Assembly: GCF_004346185.1 (NCBI RefSeq) | Contig: NZ_SMAI01000008.1 | Span: 62,001 to 126,000, forward strand | DNA: 64,000 nt | Source of the DNA: Aquabacter spiritensis | GTDB taxonomy: Bacteria > Pseudomonadota > Alphaproteobacteria > Rhizobiales > Xanthobacteraceae | Reading direction: 5' to 3' | Part shown: positions 40,902 through 50,383 of the stretch, piece after piece | Layout: each line of letters opens with the position of its first letter | Position numbering within the stretch: position 1 is the stretch's first letter | Made by a program: the position numbers and the translations under genes | Notes under the pieces: generated by a model | What the model was told of the DNA's origin: nothing | The model's input: the letters and a program-made list of their open reading frames with translations, nothing else | Databases searched by the model: none

Positions 40902-43403
40902 ATGGGGAAAGATGGGGAAAAGCTGCCGGCCGAGCGCCGAGGCCGACAGCGCGGCATCGGCCGCGTTCTGGTCATCGCCGTGCTCGGTGCGGGCATTTCG
41001 GCGGCCATCGTCCTTGCCGTGGGCTTCGCCAGCTTCCGCGAATTCGCCTCCGCCAATCGGCTGCGCGAGGACCTGATCTACTCCTCGGCCATCCGCGACC
41101 ATCTCCAGCGCATCTTCGAAGACCTCCTCAGCGCGGAAAGCGGCACGCTCGGCTATGTGGTGACGGGGCGGAGAGAATTTCTCGACCCGCTGGAGCGCGC
41201 CGACGGCACGCTTGCCGGCGACATCGTCGCGCTGACCCAGCTCGCCGCCGCGCGCCCCGCGCACAAGGTGTCGCTGGCCGAATTCGCCCGCTTCACCGAG
41301 GAGGAGATGCGCCTGCTGCGCGAGATGGTGGCGACCCGCGACGCCAGAGGCGCGCTGGCGGCCGCGAACGTCATGGAGGCACGGCGCGGCAAGTCGCTGA
41401 TGGACCGGATCCGTCTGGTGGTGACCGATATCTCCAATGCCGAAATCGCCGCCTCCGAACAGCGGACCTACGAGGTCCGCCTCGCCAGCCAGCGCACGAA
41501 GCAGACGCTGCTCCTGCTTCTGTCCGCCGCCATCGCGGTGGTGGCCGGCTCAAGCCTCGTGATGATCGCCCACCTTCTGGGACGTCGCCGCGCCGAGATC
41601 GAGCTCGCCGAAACCCTCGCCCGGCACCGGGCGATCCTCGCGAGTGCCATGGACGCCATCGTCACCGTGAACGAGCGGGGGCTGATCGAGACCGCGAACC
41701 CCGCCACCACCCGCATGTTCGGCTGGTCGCGCGAGGAACTCGCCGGCGCGCCGATCGGCCAATTGTTCACCCTCGATGGCGAGGACGCGGATCGCCGCCT
41801 GTTGCGGCAGCTCGAGACCTACGCCCTCGACGGCGGCCATGCCCGGGAATTGACGGGCCGGCGCAAGGACGGCTCGGCGGTGCCGGTCGATGTGGCGGTC
41901 GGCGAGATGCAGGCGCGCGACGGCACCCAATTGGTCGCGATGCTGCACGACATCACCGAGCGCAAGCGCGCCGAAGTGATCAAGAACGAGTTCGTCTCGA
42001 CGGTGAGCCACGAACTGCGCACGCCGCTGACCTCGATCGCCGGGTCGCTGGGCCTTCTGGACGGCGGGGCCGCGGGCGCGCTGCCGGCGGGGGCCAAGCG
42101 TCTCGTCGCCATCGCGCATCAGAACAGCCGCCGGCTCGTGCGTCTCATCAACGACATTCTGGACATCGAGAAGATGCAGTCCGCATCGGTCGCCTTCGCG
42201 CACGACCCGGTCTCGCTGGAGGAGGTGGCGCGGCTCGCCATCGAGCAGAACGCGGCCTTCGCCGACCAGCACGGCGTCAGACTCGTGCTGCAGGCGGTGA
42301 GCTGCGACTCCACCGTGGTCGGCGATCACGACAGGCTGATCCAGGTCCTGACCAACCTGATCTCCAACGCGGTGAAATTCTCCCCTGCGGAGGGCACCGT
42401 GTCGCTGCGCGTGGGACGGCGGACGGGGATGGTGCGGGTCTCCGTGGAGGATCACGGCACCGGCATTCCGCTCGCCTTCCGCGCCAGCATGTTCACCCGC
42501 TTCGCCCAGGCCGACAACAGCGACACGCGCCAGCGCGGCGGGACCGGACTCGGCCTCGCCATCGTCAAGGAGATCGTCGACCGCCATGGCGGCCGAATCT
42601 CGTTCGAGACCGAGGAAGGCGTCGGAACCACCTTCCATGTCGACCTCCCCGCCCGCCTCGACGACGCTGCGCCGCCGGACCGCTTGCGCGATGCGCCGGT
42701 GCTCGTGGTGGACAGCGACCCGGCGCAGGCGACCGGGCTTCTCGACCTTTTCGCCGCCCGCGGCATCGCCGCCGAGGGCGCGGCGACCGCGGCCGAATGC
42801 GAGGGGCGTGCCGCGCTGCATCCTCTCCGAGCAATCGTGATCTCGCCTCTGCTCCACGACCGCGACGGCCTGTCCTTGATCCGCGCCCTGCGGCGGGCGG
42901 AACGCACGCGCACGACGCCGTTGATCCTGGTCGACGGCGGGGGCCGGGCGCGAGACGGCGGCATCGCCGCGCTCGCCGTCGCGGACTGGCTCGATCAGCC
43001 GCCCGAACCGGCGCGTCTGGTGGCTCTGCTTGCCCGCTTCGCGCCGCGCGCCCGCCGTCCCGCCGTGCTGCACATCGCGGTCGCTGGCGAGACGAGGCGC
43101 GCCTTCGCGCGGGCCGCCAAGGGGATTGCGGACGTCATCCCCGCGACCAGCCTGGACGAGGCGCGGGCGGCGCTCGCCTTGCGCCCCTGCAGCCTGCTCG
43201 TGGTCGACATCGACGATCCCGGCCTCGCACGGGAGGAACTGATCCGCATCCTGGAACAGCCGGAGGGGCTGCTGCCGCCTTTCGTCGGCTGCTCCCGCGC
43301 CGACGGCGATCCGGCCGTCGCGCGCCGTCTCGCCGAACTGATTTCCGCGGCCGGCCGCCCTCTTCCGCCGCTGGCCGCTCCCTCGCACGGAGACCCGGCA
43401 TGA
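40902..43403 (+). CDS. CHASE3 hybrid histidine kinase with degenerate receivers
   Basis: An 833-residue membrane kinase. A helix (VLVIAVLGAGISAAIVLAVGF) and a second one near residue 245 flank a periplasmic CHASE3-type domain. A PAS domain (ILASAMDAIVTVNERGLIETAN), HisKA (STVSHELRTPLTSIAGS) and an intact ATPase (LTNLISNAVKFS, VEDHGTGIP, GGTGLGLAIV) follow. Two receiver-like domains come last. In the first the phospho-Asp position is Ser (AIVISPLLHDRDG) and the Lys is Gln. The second lacks the N-terminal acidic pair. The start is uncertain (ATG 40809 also possible). It overlaps the next gene by four bases. Confidence 0.88.
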   Translation: MGKDGEKLPAERRGRQRGIGRVLVIAVLGAGISAAIVLAVGFASFREFASANRLREDLIYSSAIRDHLQRIFEDLLSAESGTLGYVVTGRREFLDPLERADGTLAGDIVALTQLAAARPAHKVSLAEFARFTEEEMRLLREMVATRDARGALAAANVMEARRGKSLMDRIRLVVTDISNAEIAASEQRTYEVRLASQRTKQTLLLLLSAAIAVVAGSSLVMIAHLLGRRRAEIELAETLARHRAILASAMDAIVTVNERGLIETANPATTRMFGWSREELAGAPIGQLFTLDGEDADRRLLRQLETYALDGGHARELTGRRKDGSAVPVDVAVGEMQARDGTQLVAMLHDITERKRAEVIKNEFVSTVSHELRTPLTSIAGSLGLLDGGAAGALPAGAKRLVAIAHQNSRRLVRLINDILDIEKMQSASVAFAHDPVSLEEVARLAIEQNAAFADQHGVRLVLQAVSCDSTVVGDHDRLIQVLTNLISNAVKFSPAEGTVSLRVGRRTGMVRVSVEDHGTGIPLAFRASMFTRFAQADNSDTRQRGGTGLGLAIVKEIVDRHGGRISFETEEGVGTTFHVDLPARLDDAAPPDRLRDAPVLVVDSDPAQATGLLDLFAARGIAAEGAATAAECEGRAALHPLRAIVISPLLHDRDGLSLIRALRRAERTRTTPLILVDGGGRARDGGIAALAVADWLDQPPEPARLVALLARFAPRARRPAVLHIAVAGETRRAFARAAKGIADVIPATSLDEARAALALRPCSLLVVDIDDPGLAREELIRILEQPEGLLPPFVGCSRADGDPAVARRLAELISAAGRPLPPLAAPSHGDPA

Positions 43404-43771
43404 CCTTGCGTGTCCTCTATGTCGACGACGATGCGGACATACGTGAGATCGTCGCCCTGTCGCTCAGCCTCGACCCGGATTTCGCCGTCGAGACCGCCGT
43501 CTCGGGAGCCGACGCATTGGTGCGCGCCCGCCGCGGCGGGATCGATTTGATCCTGCTCGACGTGATGATGCCGGTGATGGACGGCCGCACCACCTTCGCG
43601 GAATTGCGCGCGCTCGGCCTCGATCCGCCGATCCCTGTGGCGTTCGTCACGGCCCGGACCCAGGCGCATGAAATCGCTTTGTTCAAAGGCCTTGGTGCGA
43701 TCGGCGTGATCGCCAAGCCCTTCGATCCCATGACCCTGGCACGGGATGTGAAGGCCTTGTGCGCCTCCTAG
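43400..43771 (+). CDS. Single-domain response regulator
   Basis: A 123-residue receiver with all key residues: the acidic pair and Asp in LYVDDDADIRE, phospho-acceptor in LILLDVMMPVMDG, Thr in AFVTAR and Lys in IAKPF. Its ATG overlaps the kinase TGA, so it is the obvious phosphoryl acceptor of the hybrid kinase, whose own receivers look inactive. It has no output domain and probably acts by protein contact or by relay. A GCCACGC/GCGTGGC hairpin follows at 43790-43813. Confidence 0.92.
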   Translation: MTLRVLYVDDDADIREIVALSLSLDPDFAVETAVSGADALVRARRGGIDLILLDVMMPVMDGRTTFAELRALGLDPPIPVAFVTARTQAHEIALFKGLGAIGVIAKPFDPMTLARDVKALCAS

Positions 43772-44023
43772 GATCCACCCCGTTCATCTGCCACGCTGCG
43801 GCGCCCGCGTGGCGGTGCAGCGCAAAAAATGCGTGTCATCGGCGGCCGGTAGCTCTATTGTCTAGCTCGGGGTGGCCCTTCGGATCCTGTCCGCGATCGC
43901 TGACGGCAGCATTCGGCTGACGCGCCGATCGCACCGCCAGCTCGCTCAATCCGACACATCGTTCGATTTCCAAAGGAAAACCAAGGACGACGCATACGCC
44001 AATTCTCAAGAGGGGGAGAGTGC

Positions 44024-44953
44024 ATGGACACAGCCGCTTTGTCCAAGTCCGTTCGGGGCATCGGATATTCCTTGCGGAGTTCGGATCCGAACTTGGGCGA
44101 TCTTCCCGCGATGCTCGACGAGGCAGAGACGCTGGGCGTCGATTTCGTCGAGCTTCCGATCTTCGCCTGGACGCTGATCGCCAACGGCCGGGTCATACCC
44201 GAGCGCCTCGAGCGCCTCGTCCGCCTCACCCGCGACCGCCCTTTCGGCTATACCGTGCACGGCCCCTTGGCGGTGAACCTCATGGAAGTGCCGGCGCGGC
44301 TTCCTCCTCATGTGGCGCTGCTCGATGCGGCGATCACCGTCGCCGGCGCGGTGCAGGCGGTCCATCTGGTGCTGCACAGCGGGTGCGTGCGCGACCATGA
44401 CGATACGTTCGCCGTCGCCTATGCGCGCCAGCGTCAGGCCCTGCAGCGGGCCGGCGACACAGCGGGCGAAGCCGGCGTCACGTTGTGCGTCGAGAACATT
44501 TTCCGCTTCGAGCCGATGCGCGAGACCGCCACGCCCTCGCGCCTCGCAGAGGAGATCGACGCGATCGCCCATCCTCATGTGCGCGCCACGCTCGACGTCA
44601 GCCACGCTTATCTGCGCTGCGCCGACGCCAAGATCGACCCGGTCAGGGAGATCCAGGCGCTGGCCCGGTTCGCCCGCCACGTCCATGTCCACGACAGCTT
44701 CGGGCGGCCGCAGGAGGCCTGGAGCATGAACGAGGCGGAGCGCCTGGGTCTCGGCGAGGGGGACCTGCATCTGCCGGTCGGCTGGGGCAGCATCGCCTGG
44801 GAGGAACTGGCCCGGAGCTGCCGCATCGAGCCCGGCGCGATCCTCAATCTCGAACTCAATGCCCGCTATTGGAGCGAACTTAAGGACCAGGTCGCGCTGC
44901 TGCGCGGACTTTCGGGCCGTGTGACGACGCGGGATCTGCCGCGGGTCGCCTGA
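44024..44953 (+). CDS. Sugar phosphate isomerase/epimerase family protein (TIM barrel)
   Basis: A 309-residue xylose-isomerase-like TIM-barrel protein. It shows the family pattern of metal-site segments: VDFVELPIF, YTVHGPLAVNL, AVHLVLHSG, VTLCVENIFRF, RATLDVSHAYL, HVHVHDSFG and the final LELNARYW. Members isomerise or epimerise sugars, or cleave related substrates. The substrate here is not evident. GGGGGAGAG precedes ATG 44024. The 250-bp gap upstream has no recognisable regulatory motif. Confidence 0.82.
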   Translation: MDTAALSKSVRGIGYSLRSSDPNLGDLPAMLDEAETLGVDFVELPIFAWTLIANGRVIPERLERLVRLTRDRPFGYTVHGPLAVNLMEVPARLPPHVALLDAAITVAGAVQAVHLVLHSGCVRDHDDTFAVAYARQRQALQRAGDTAGEAGVTLCVENIFRFEPMRETATPSRLAEEIDAIAHPHVRATLDVSHAYLRCADAKIDPVREIQALARFARHVHVHDSFGRPQEAWSMNEAERLGLGEGDLHLPVGWGSIAWEELARSCRIEPGAILNLELNARYWSELKDQVALLRGLSGRVTTRDLPRVA

Positions 44954-45058
44954 GGCGCGGCGGCGCGGCGCCGATGCCGCGTCTTCCCTTCAGCTTGAAG
45001 CCGCTCTAGCTTAGCCCCCTATATCCCTGGAATCAGGGAGAAAGCCGGGGGGACAGCC

Positions 45059-46708
45059 GTGTCGTACGCTTTGGAACCGAGCACGCAGATGCTCGTGCGC
45101 CGCTACAGTATCTTCGTCGCGATCCTGGTGTTGTGCGTCTTGTCCTTGGTGCTGTCCTTCGTCGGCAGCGGGGCGTGGCTGTTCCTGTTCTGCATCCTGT
45201 TCCCGCTCGCCTGGATCGGCGTGTTCGACGTGATCCAGAAGCAGCATTCTCTGCTGCGCAACTATCCCGTCGTCGCCTCGGTGCGCTGGGTGTTCGAGGC
45301 GGCGCGGCCCTATCTGCGCCAATATATCGTCGAGAGCGACCTCGAAGGGACGCCGTTCAACCGGCAGGAGCGCAGCCTGGTCTATGCCCGCGCCAAGCGC
45401 GAGGAAGACCGCCAGCCGTTCGGCACCGAACTGCGCACCAATGCGCCGGATTATGAATGGATGACGCATTCGCTGGCGCCCATGCCGGTCTCGGAAGAGC
45501 CGTTCCGGGTGCGTGTCGGCCAGGATTGCGCCAAGCCCTACGACGCGGCGGTGCTCAACGTCTCGGCCATGAGCTTCGGCTCGCTCGGCCGCAACGCCAT
45601 CGAGGCGCTCAATCTGGGTGCCCGCAAAGGCGGCTTCTATCACGACACCGGGGAAGGCGGCCTATCGCCCTATCACCGCATCCATGGCGGGGACATCGTG
45701 TGGCAGGTCGCCTCCGGCTATTTCGGCTGCCGCAACCGCGACGGCACCTTCTCGCCGGAGCGGTTCGCCGAGAAGGCGGCCGACCCCCAGGTCAAGATGA
45801 TCGAGGTGAAGCTCAGCCAGGGCGCCAAGCCGGGCCATGGCGGCGTTCTGCCCGCCGCCAAGGTGACGAAGGAGATTTCCGAGATCCGCGGCATCCCGAT
45901 GGGCGAGGACTGCATCTCCCCCGCGCGCCATCCCGCATTCGCGACCCCGGCTCAGATGATGGACTTCGTCGCCCGCCTGCGCGAGCTGTCGGGCGGCAAG
46001 CCGGTCGGCCTGAAAATGTGCGTCGGCCATCCGAGCGAGGTGTTCGCGATCGTCAAGGGCATGCTGCACACCGGCATTCATCCGGACTTCATCGTCGTGG
46101 ACGGCGCGGAAGGCGGGACCGGTGCCGCCCCGGAAGAACTGACCGACCATATGGGCATGCCGCTGCGCGAAGGCCTCGTCCTGATGCGCAATGCTTTGGT
46201 GGGATCGGGGATGCGCAGCCGGGTGCGCCTCGCCGCCAGCGGCAAGGTGACGTCGGGCTTCAGCATGGCGGCCAACATGGCGATCGGCGCCGATTGGTGC
46301 AATGCCGCCCGCGCCTTCATGTTCTCGCTTGGCTGCGTGATGTCGATGCGCTGCCATACCGGCCAGTGCCCGACCGGGATCACCACCAACGATCCCCACC
46401 TCCAGCGCGGCCTTGTGGTCGAGGACAAGGCCGAGCGGGTCGCGAACTTCCAGCGCCAGACGGTGATCGCCCTCGCCGAACTGGTCGCTGCGGCGGGCCT
46501 GGAACATCCGAGCGATCTCGCCCCGCACCATGTCTGGCATCGGATGACCCCGGTCGAGGCGCGCCCCCTCGACCAGGTCTATCCGTTCCTGCCGGTGGGG
46601 GCGCTGCTCGACGCGCCGGACGAGACGCCCTATGCCGCGGAATGGGCCGCAGCCGACCCCGACAGCTTCCTGCCGCGCGCGGCGGTGGGCCCGCGCCGCG
46701 CGGCGTAG
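45059..46708 (+). CDS. FMN-binding glutamate synthase-like protein
   Basis: A 549-residue protein with two N-terminal membrane helices (VAILVLCVLSLVLSFV; LFLFCILFPLAWIGVF) and a GltB-type FMN synthase domain (VSAMSFGSLGRNAIEALNLGA; MIEVKLSQGAKPGHGGVLP; FIVVDGAEGGTGAAP). A 3Fe-4S cluster motif is seen in SLGCVMSMRCHTGQCPTGI. It lacks the glutaminase domain of true glutamate synthase. Related proteins act in methylamine or glyoxylate metabolism or are uncharacterised. The membrane anchor suggests electron transfer at the inner membrane. GTG 45059 follows a G-rich ribosome-binding site. Confidence 0.87.
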   Translation: MSYALEPSTQMLVRRYSIFVAILVLCVLSLVLSFVGSGAWLFLFCILFPLAWIGVFDVIQKQHSLLRNYPVVASVRWVFEAARPYLRQYIVESDLEGTPFNRQERSLVYARAKREEDRQPFGTELRTNAPDYEWMTHSLAPMPVSEEPFRVRVGQDCAKPYDAAVLNVSAMSFGSLGRNAIEALNLGARKGGFYHDTGEGGLSPYHRIHGGDIVWQVASGYFGCRNRDGTFSPERFAEKAADPQVKMIEVKLSQGAKPGHGGVLPAAKVTKEISEIRGIPMGEDCISPARHPAFATPAQMMDFVARLRELSGGKPVGLKMCVGHPSEVFAIVKGMLHTGIHPDFIVVDGAEGGTGAAPEELTDHMGMPLREGLVLMRNALVGSGMRSRVRLAASGKVTSGFSMAANMAIGADWCNAARAFMFSLGCVMSMRCHTGQCPTGITTNDPHLQRGLVVEDKAERVANFQRQTVIALAELVAAAGLEHPSDLAPHHVWHRMTPVEARPLDQVYPFLPVGALLDAPDETPYAAEWAAADPDSFLPRAAVGPRRAA

Positions 46709-46723
46709 CGCGCTCCGCCCCTG

Positions 46724-46746
46724 AGACGCCCCTCAGCGGGGCGTCT
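46724..46746. terminator. Convergent terminator hairpin
   Basis: AGACGCCCC (46724-46732) pairs with GGGGCGTCT (46738-46746) around a 5-base loop. It lies between the convergent glutamate-synthase-like and MscS genes and includes the MscS stop. There is no long T-tract. Confidence 0.6.
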
Positions 46747-49189
46747 GCTCGTCGACCGCCGGGATGAGCGAGGTATCGTCCTCGCGCTCCCGGGCGCCGG
46801 GATGCTCCTCGATCATCGGCCCCGGCGCGCGCGCCGCGGCATCGAGGGCGGCCCGGCGGCGGCTCGGCGTCGGCGCCTCGGCGGCCGCCGCGTCGTTCGA
46901 CAGGACGCGCACGGGCGGGGCATTGCCCTTCTTGTCGGTGCCGAAATAGAGCGTCGTGTGCGGAAACGGGATCTCGATCCCGCGGGCATCGAACGCCCCC
47001 TTGATGCGCCGGTAGAACTCGCGCTTCACGTTCCACTGGCCGAGCGGCCGGGTCTTGAAGCGGCCGCGCAGCCACACCCCCGAATCCTCCAGCGCCTCGA
47101 CCCCCACCACCTCGAACGGCTCGACGATCGTCGCGGCCAGCGGCCCCTTCGTCGCCATGTCGGCGGCGACCTCCGCCATGAGCGCGAGCGCGTCGTCGAT
47201 ATTCTCGCGATAGGCCACCCGCACGTCGACCACGGCGAAGGCGAAATGCTTCGACATGTTCTTGATGGTCTGCACCTCGCTGAACGGGATCGAATGCACG
47301 TTGCCGTCGAAGTCGCGCAGATGCACGGTGCGGATCGAGATCTTCTCGACCAGCCCGCCATGGGAGCCAAGCTCGACCACGTCGCCGACCGAGACCGTAT
47401 CCTCCAGCAGGATGAAGATGCCGGTGATGACATCCTTCACCAGGGTCTGGGCGCCGAACCCGATGGCGAGGCCGAGCACGCCGGCACCGGCGAGCAGCGG
47501 CGCGATATTGACCCCGAGCTCCGACAGCACGATGAGGCCGGCGATCGTCAGCAGGACGATGCGCAGCGCATTCTGCATGAAGGGCAGCAAGGTTTTCAGC
47601 CGGGTCGAATCCGGTCGCCGCCGGGCGGTCCGCTCGGCGAACGCGCTGGCGATCTCCCAGACGAACACCCCGATCAGCACCACGATCGAGATCGACACCA
47701 CGCGCCCCAGGACCCCCTGCCCGCGCTCCGAGGCGAACCATTCGAACGGGGCGCCGCCCCACACCTCGACGATGACCAATGCGGCGACCAGGACCAGCAC
47801 CGCCTGGCAGACGCGGCGCAGGGCCGGGAGATAGCGGTTCGCGCGTTCCTCCAGCAGCGGGTGCTCCACGACGGTCTCCGGACCGAGCCGGAAGATCGCG
47901 GCGAACACCCGGTCGAGCCCGTGCAGCACCAGGCGGAGAACCCCGATGGTGACGATCGAGAGCAGCGTGGCGCGGGCGAGATAGGCAAAGCCGCCCGGCA
48001 TGTCGAGGACCCAGACCAGATAAGCGGCGACGATGTAGCCCAGCGCCAGAATGTGCCAGAAGTCCGCCGCGTGGCGCCGGAAGCGGGAGAAATTTCCCGG
48101 CGCCCCGTCCCGCCCGCGCAAAGCGTGGGCGACCGGCCGGCGCACCTGGAACACGAACACGATCGCCATGCCCGCCAGGAGCAGCGCGAGGAGGTCGCCG
48201 AGAAACAGATAGGCGGCCTGGGAGAGGCCGATGATCCAGAAGGTCCGCAGCAGGAAATAGCCGTAGATGCCGGTATTTGTGAAGCGCTTCAGCCACAGGA
48301 AGCTGTAGGCCGCGCTCTCGTCGGTGAGCGGCAGCAGGCGCAGGCCGGGCGTGCTCGGCGCGAGCAGCGCCCGGCCGCCGGCGATGACGATGCGGGCCAG
48401 CACGTTGGCATTGATGACCGTCACCACGGCGAGGCGCACCACGAAGCCCATATCGACGAGCGCCAGCGCCAGCACGCCGAACGCGGCGGCCGCGAAGGCC
48501 GCGATCGGCAGCACGTCCAGCAGAATGCGCACGATCACGAGCAGGAGACGGAGCGGCCAGAACCGGACCACCCGCCGCTCCACCGCCTCGCGCGGGCGGC
48601 GCAGAAGGAATTTGACGAGCCACTCCGCGGCCAGCGCCCCCAGCAGGACCGCCGCGACGGTGAAGACGGTGCGGGCGATTCGTTCGAGCGTCAGCGGGTC
48701 CGAAAGGCTGGCGGTCGCATATTCGATCTGCTCCGGCAGCCGCTCGATCTCGCCGACCATCGCCAGCACGCCCGCTGAAAGCGCACCGAGCGACTGCGTC
48801 ACGTCCGCAAGCCAATCGTTGCGGGCCTCCGGTGCGGGCTCCCCGCCGGGCGCGACCCGCAGCAGGCTCCGCAGGTCGTCCATCAAGCGGGTGCGCGCGC
48901 CCTCGTCCGCGAGCGTGCCGAGCAGCCGCTCGACGCTGCGCCGCTCCGGTTCGGCGAGGGCCGCGGGCGGCGGCGCGGAGGGTGGAGGCGCGACGGGCGT
49001 CGCCGTCTGGGGCGGAGCGGACGGCACGGACGGCGTGGGAGCGCCTTCGCTCGGGGCTGCGGGAACGGGAGCCGTCGCGGCGGGATCGGTCTGGGCAGAA
49101 ACGGTGAGCGGGGCGAGCGACCCGCCGAGCGCGACGAGGACCGCGAGGAGGAAGGAGAGGGCGAAGACGGGGACGCGGGGTGAACGCAT
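46733..49189 (-). CDS. Large mechanosensitive channel, MscS family
   Basis: An 818-residue inner-membrane protein of the large MscS (MscK/MscM-like) type that releases solutes during hypo-osmotic shock. It has a signal peptide (PVFALSFLLAVLVALGGS), a Pro/Ala-rich and helical periplasmic part (to about 200), and about ten membrane helices. The conserved pore and beta-domain follow: LGLAIGFGAQTLVKDVITGIFILLED, VGDVVELGSHGGLVEKISIRTV and the HSIPFSEVQTIKN segment. ATG 49189 is chosen for its signal peptide. ATG 49216 or an earlier start is possible. Confidence 0.9.
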   Translation of the reverse strand: MRSPRVPVFALSFLLAVLVALGGSLAPLTVSAQTDPAATAPVPAAPSEGAPTPSVPSAPPQTATPVAPPPSAPPPAALAEPERRSVERLLGTLADEGARTRLMDDLRSLLRVAPGGEPAPEARNDWLADVTQSLGALSAGVLAMVGEIERLPEQIEYATASLSDPLTLERIARTVFTVAAVLLGALAAEWLVKFLLRRPREAVERRVVRFWPLRLLLVIVRILLDVLPIAAFAAAAFGVLALALVDMGFVVRLAVVTVINANVLARIVIAGGRALLAPSTPGLRLLPLTDESAAYSFLWLKRFTNTGIYGYFLLRTFWIIGLSQAAYLFLGDLLALLLAGMAIVFVFQVRRPVAHALRGRDGAPGNFSRFRRHAADFWHILALGYIVAAYLVWVLDMPGGFAYLARATLLSIVTIGVLRLVLHGLDRVFAAIFRLGPETVVEHPLLEERANRYLPALRRVCQAVLVLVAALVIVEVWGGAPFEWFASERGQGVLGRVVSISIVVLIGVFVWEIASAFAERTARRRPDSTRLKTLLPFMQNALRIVLLTIAGLIVLSELGVNIAPLLAGAGVLGLAIGFGAQTLVKDVITGIFILLEDTVSVGDVVELGSHGGLVEKISIRTVHLRDFDGNVHSIPFSEVQTIKNMSKHFAFAVVDVRVAYRENIDDALALMAEVAADMATKGPLAATIVEPFEVVGVEALEDSGVWLRGRFKTRPLGQWNVKREFYRRIKGAFDARGIEIPFPHTTLYFGTDKKGNAPPVRVLSNDAAAAEAPTPSRRRAALDAAARAPGPMIEEHPGAREREDDTSLIPAVDEQTPR

Positions 49190-49592
49190 GAAGCCGTTCC
49201 GTGTCTCGGCGCACATGGCGCCCGTTTGGCACAGCGGCACGGCCGGAACGTGCCGGACGCCCGCGCGGCGAGATCGGATCGGCCCGGAAACCTCGGATCC
49301 GTCCCGGACGATGCGCGAGAGCGGCGCCCTGCGTTCGGGGGACCTCTCGCGACGACGGCCCGCGCCCGCTCCCCGCTCTCGGCGGAGGGATCGGCGAAGC
49401 GCGGCCGTTGTTGCAACGTCCCGCCGACGCGTCAGGTTCCACCCCCGCCCCCTCCACCGGCTCTCCGCCCTTGCGTCGACCCCACCGCATTCCCATATCC
49501 GACTGCGAACGGGGCGCCTCATCGGGCCCCGCTCGGCAGGCCGGATAGGACTGCCGAAATCCCGCAAAGTCGCTTGATGAGGACTTTGGCTC
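49190..49592. other. Divergent gap between the MscS and hsp20 genes
   Basis: A 403-bp GC-rich region. I see no EcfG motif with correct spacing and no reliable heat-shock promoter. No gene is supported. Confidence 0.5.
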
Positions 49593-50021
49593 ATGTCGCG
49601 TATCTCTTCGCTGTCGAACCCGTTTCTTCTGGGTTTCGACGAGGTCGAGCGGGCGCTCGACCGTGTGACGAAAGCCGCCGAAGGCTATCCGCCCTATAAT
49701 GTGGAGCGGATCGATCCCGAGGATGGGGAACCGTTACGCCTGCGCATCACGCTGGCGGTCGCGGGCTTCACCGAACAACAGCTGGACATCACGCTCGAGG
49801 AGAGGGAACTGACGATCCGCGGTCGCCAGACCGAGGAGCCCGGCAATCGCATCTTCCTTCACCGGGGGATCGCCGCCCGGCAGTTCCAGCGCACGTTCGT
49901 CCTCGCCGAAGGCATGAATGTGCTCGGCGCCGAACTGAAGAATGGGCTCTTGTCCATCGATCTCGCGCGGCCGGAGCCGACCCGGCAGGCCCGGCGCATC
50001 GACATCGTATCTCGTCCCTGA
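49593..50021 (+). CDS. Small heat-shock protein Hsp20
   Basis: A 142-residue IbpA-type small heat-shock protein that holds unfolding proteins in a refoldable state. The alpha-crystallin domain spans about 35-130 (RLRITLAVAGFTEQQLDITLEERELTIRG; HRGIAARQFQRTFVLAEGMNVLGAELKNGLLSIDLARP). ATG 49593 has GAGGA upstream. The DUF1150 gene follows after 50 bp, as is common in alphaproteobacteria. Confidence 0.94.
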   Translation: MSRISSLSNPFLLGFDEVERALDRVTKAAEGYPPYNVERIDPEDGEPLRLRITLAVAGFTEQQLDITLEERELTIRGRQTEEPGNRIFLHRGIAARQFQRTFVLAEGMNVLGAELKNGLLSIDLARPEPTRQARRIDIVSRP

Positions 50022-50071
50022 CGGGATCCTTTGCCTTGGCGCTGAGTTTGCGGACAGAGAGGACGCAGATC

Positions 50072-50341
50072 ATGATTGAAAAGATCGAAAACGACACCCA
50101 GAAGCCCACCATCTCTCCGGAGGCCCTCGCCGGGCTCGGCGGCGGCCAGATCGCCTATGTGCGAACCATCCGGTCCGAGGACGTCCAGCGGCTGTTCCCG
50201 CAGGCGCCGCAGATCGCGCCGGGCCTGACGCTGTTCACGCTGCACGCGGCGGACGGCACGCCCATCATGCTGACCGACAGCCGGGATGCCGCTTTGGCGA
50301 ATGCGAGCGAGCATGCTCTGGTGACCGTCAGCGTCCACTGA
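50072..50341 (+). CDS. DUF1150 family protein
   Basis: An 89-residue protein of the DUF1150 family (LAGLGGGQIAYVRTIRSEDVQRLFP; LTLFTLHAADGTPIMLTDSRDAALANA). The family is typically encoded right after hsp20 in alphaproteobacteria, as here. Its function is not established; a link to heat-shock control is suggested by position only. GAGGACG precedes ATG 50072. Confidence 0.9.
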   Translation: MIEKIENDTQKPTISPEALAGLGGGQIAYVRTIRSEDVQRLFPQAPQIAPGLTLFTLHAADGTPIMLTDSRDAALANASEHALVTVSVH

Positions 50342-50383
50342 CGCGCCGCGACCCGCCGGGCCCCTCGCCCGGCGGCCCCGCCT

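Noticed and set aside
49190-49592. An EcfG or heat-shock promoter before hsp20
   Set aside because: GGAAC occurs near 49246 but no CGTT follows at 16-17 bases. CTTGAT near 49570 has no matching downstream element.
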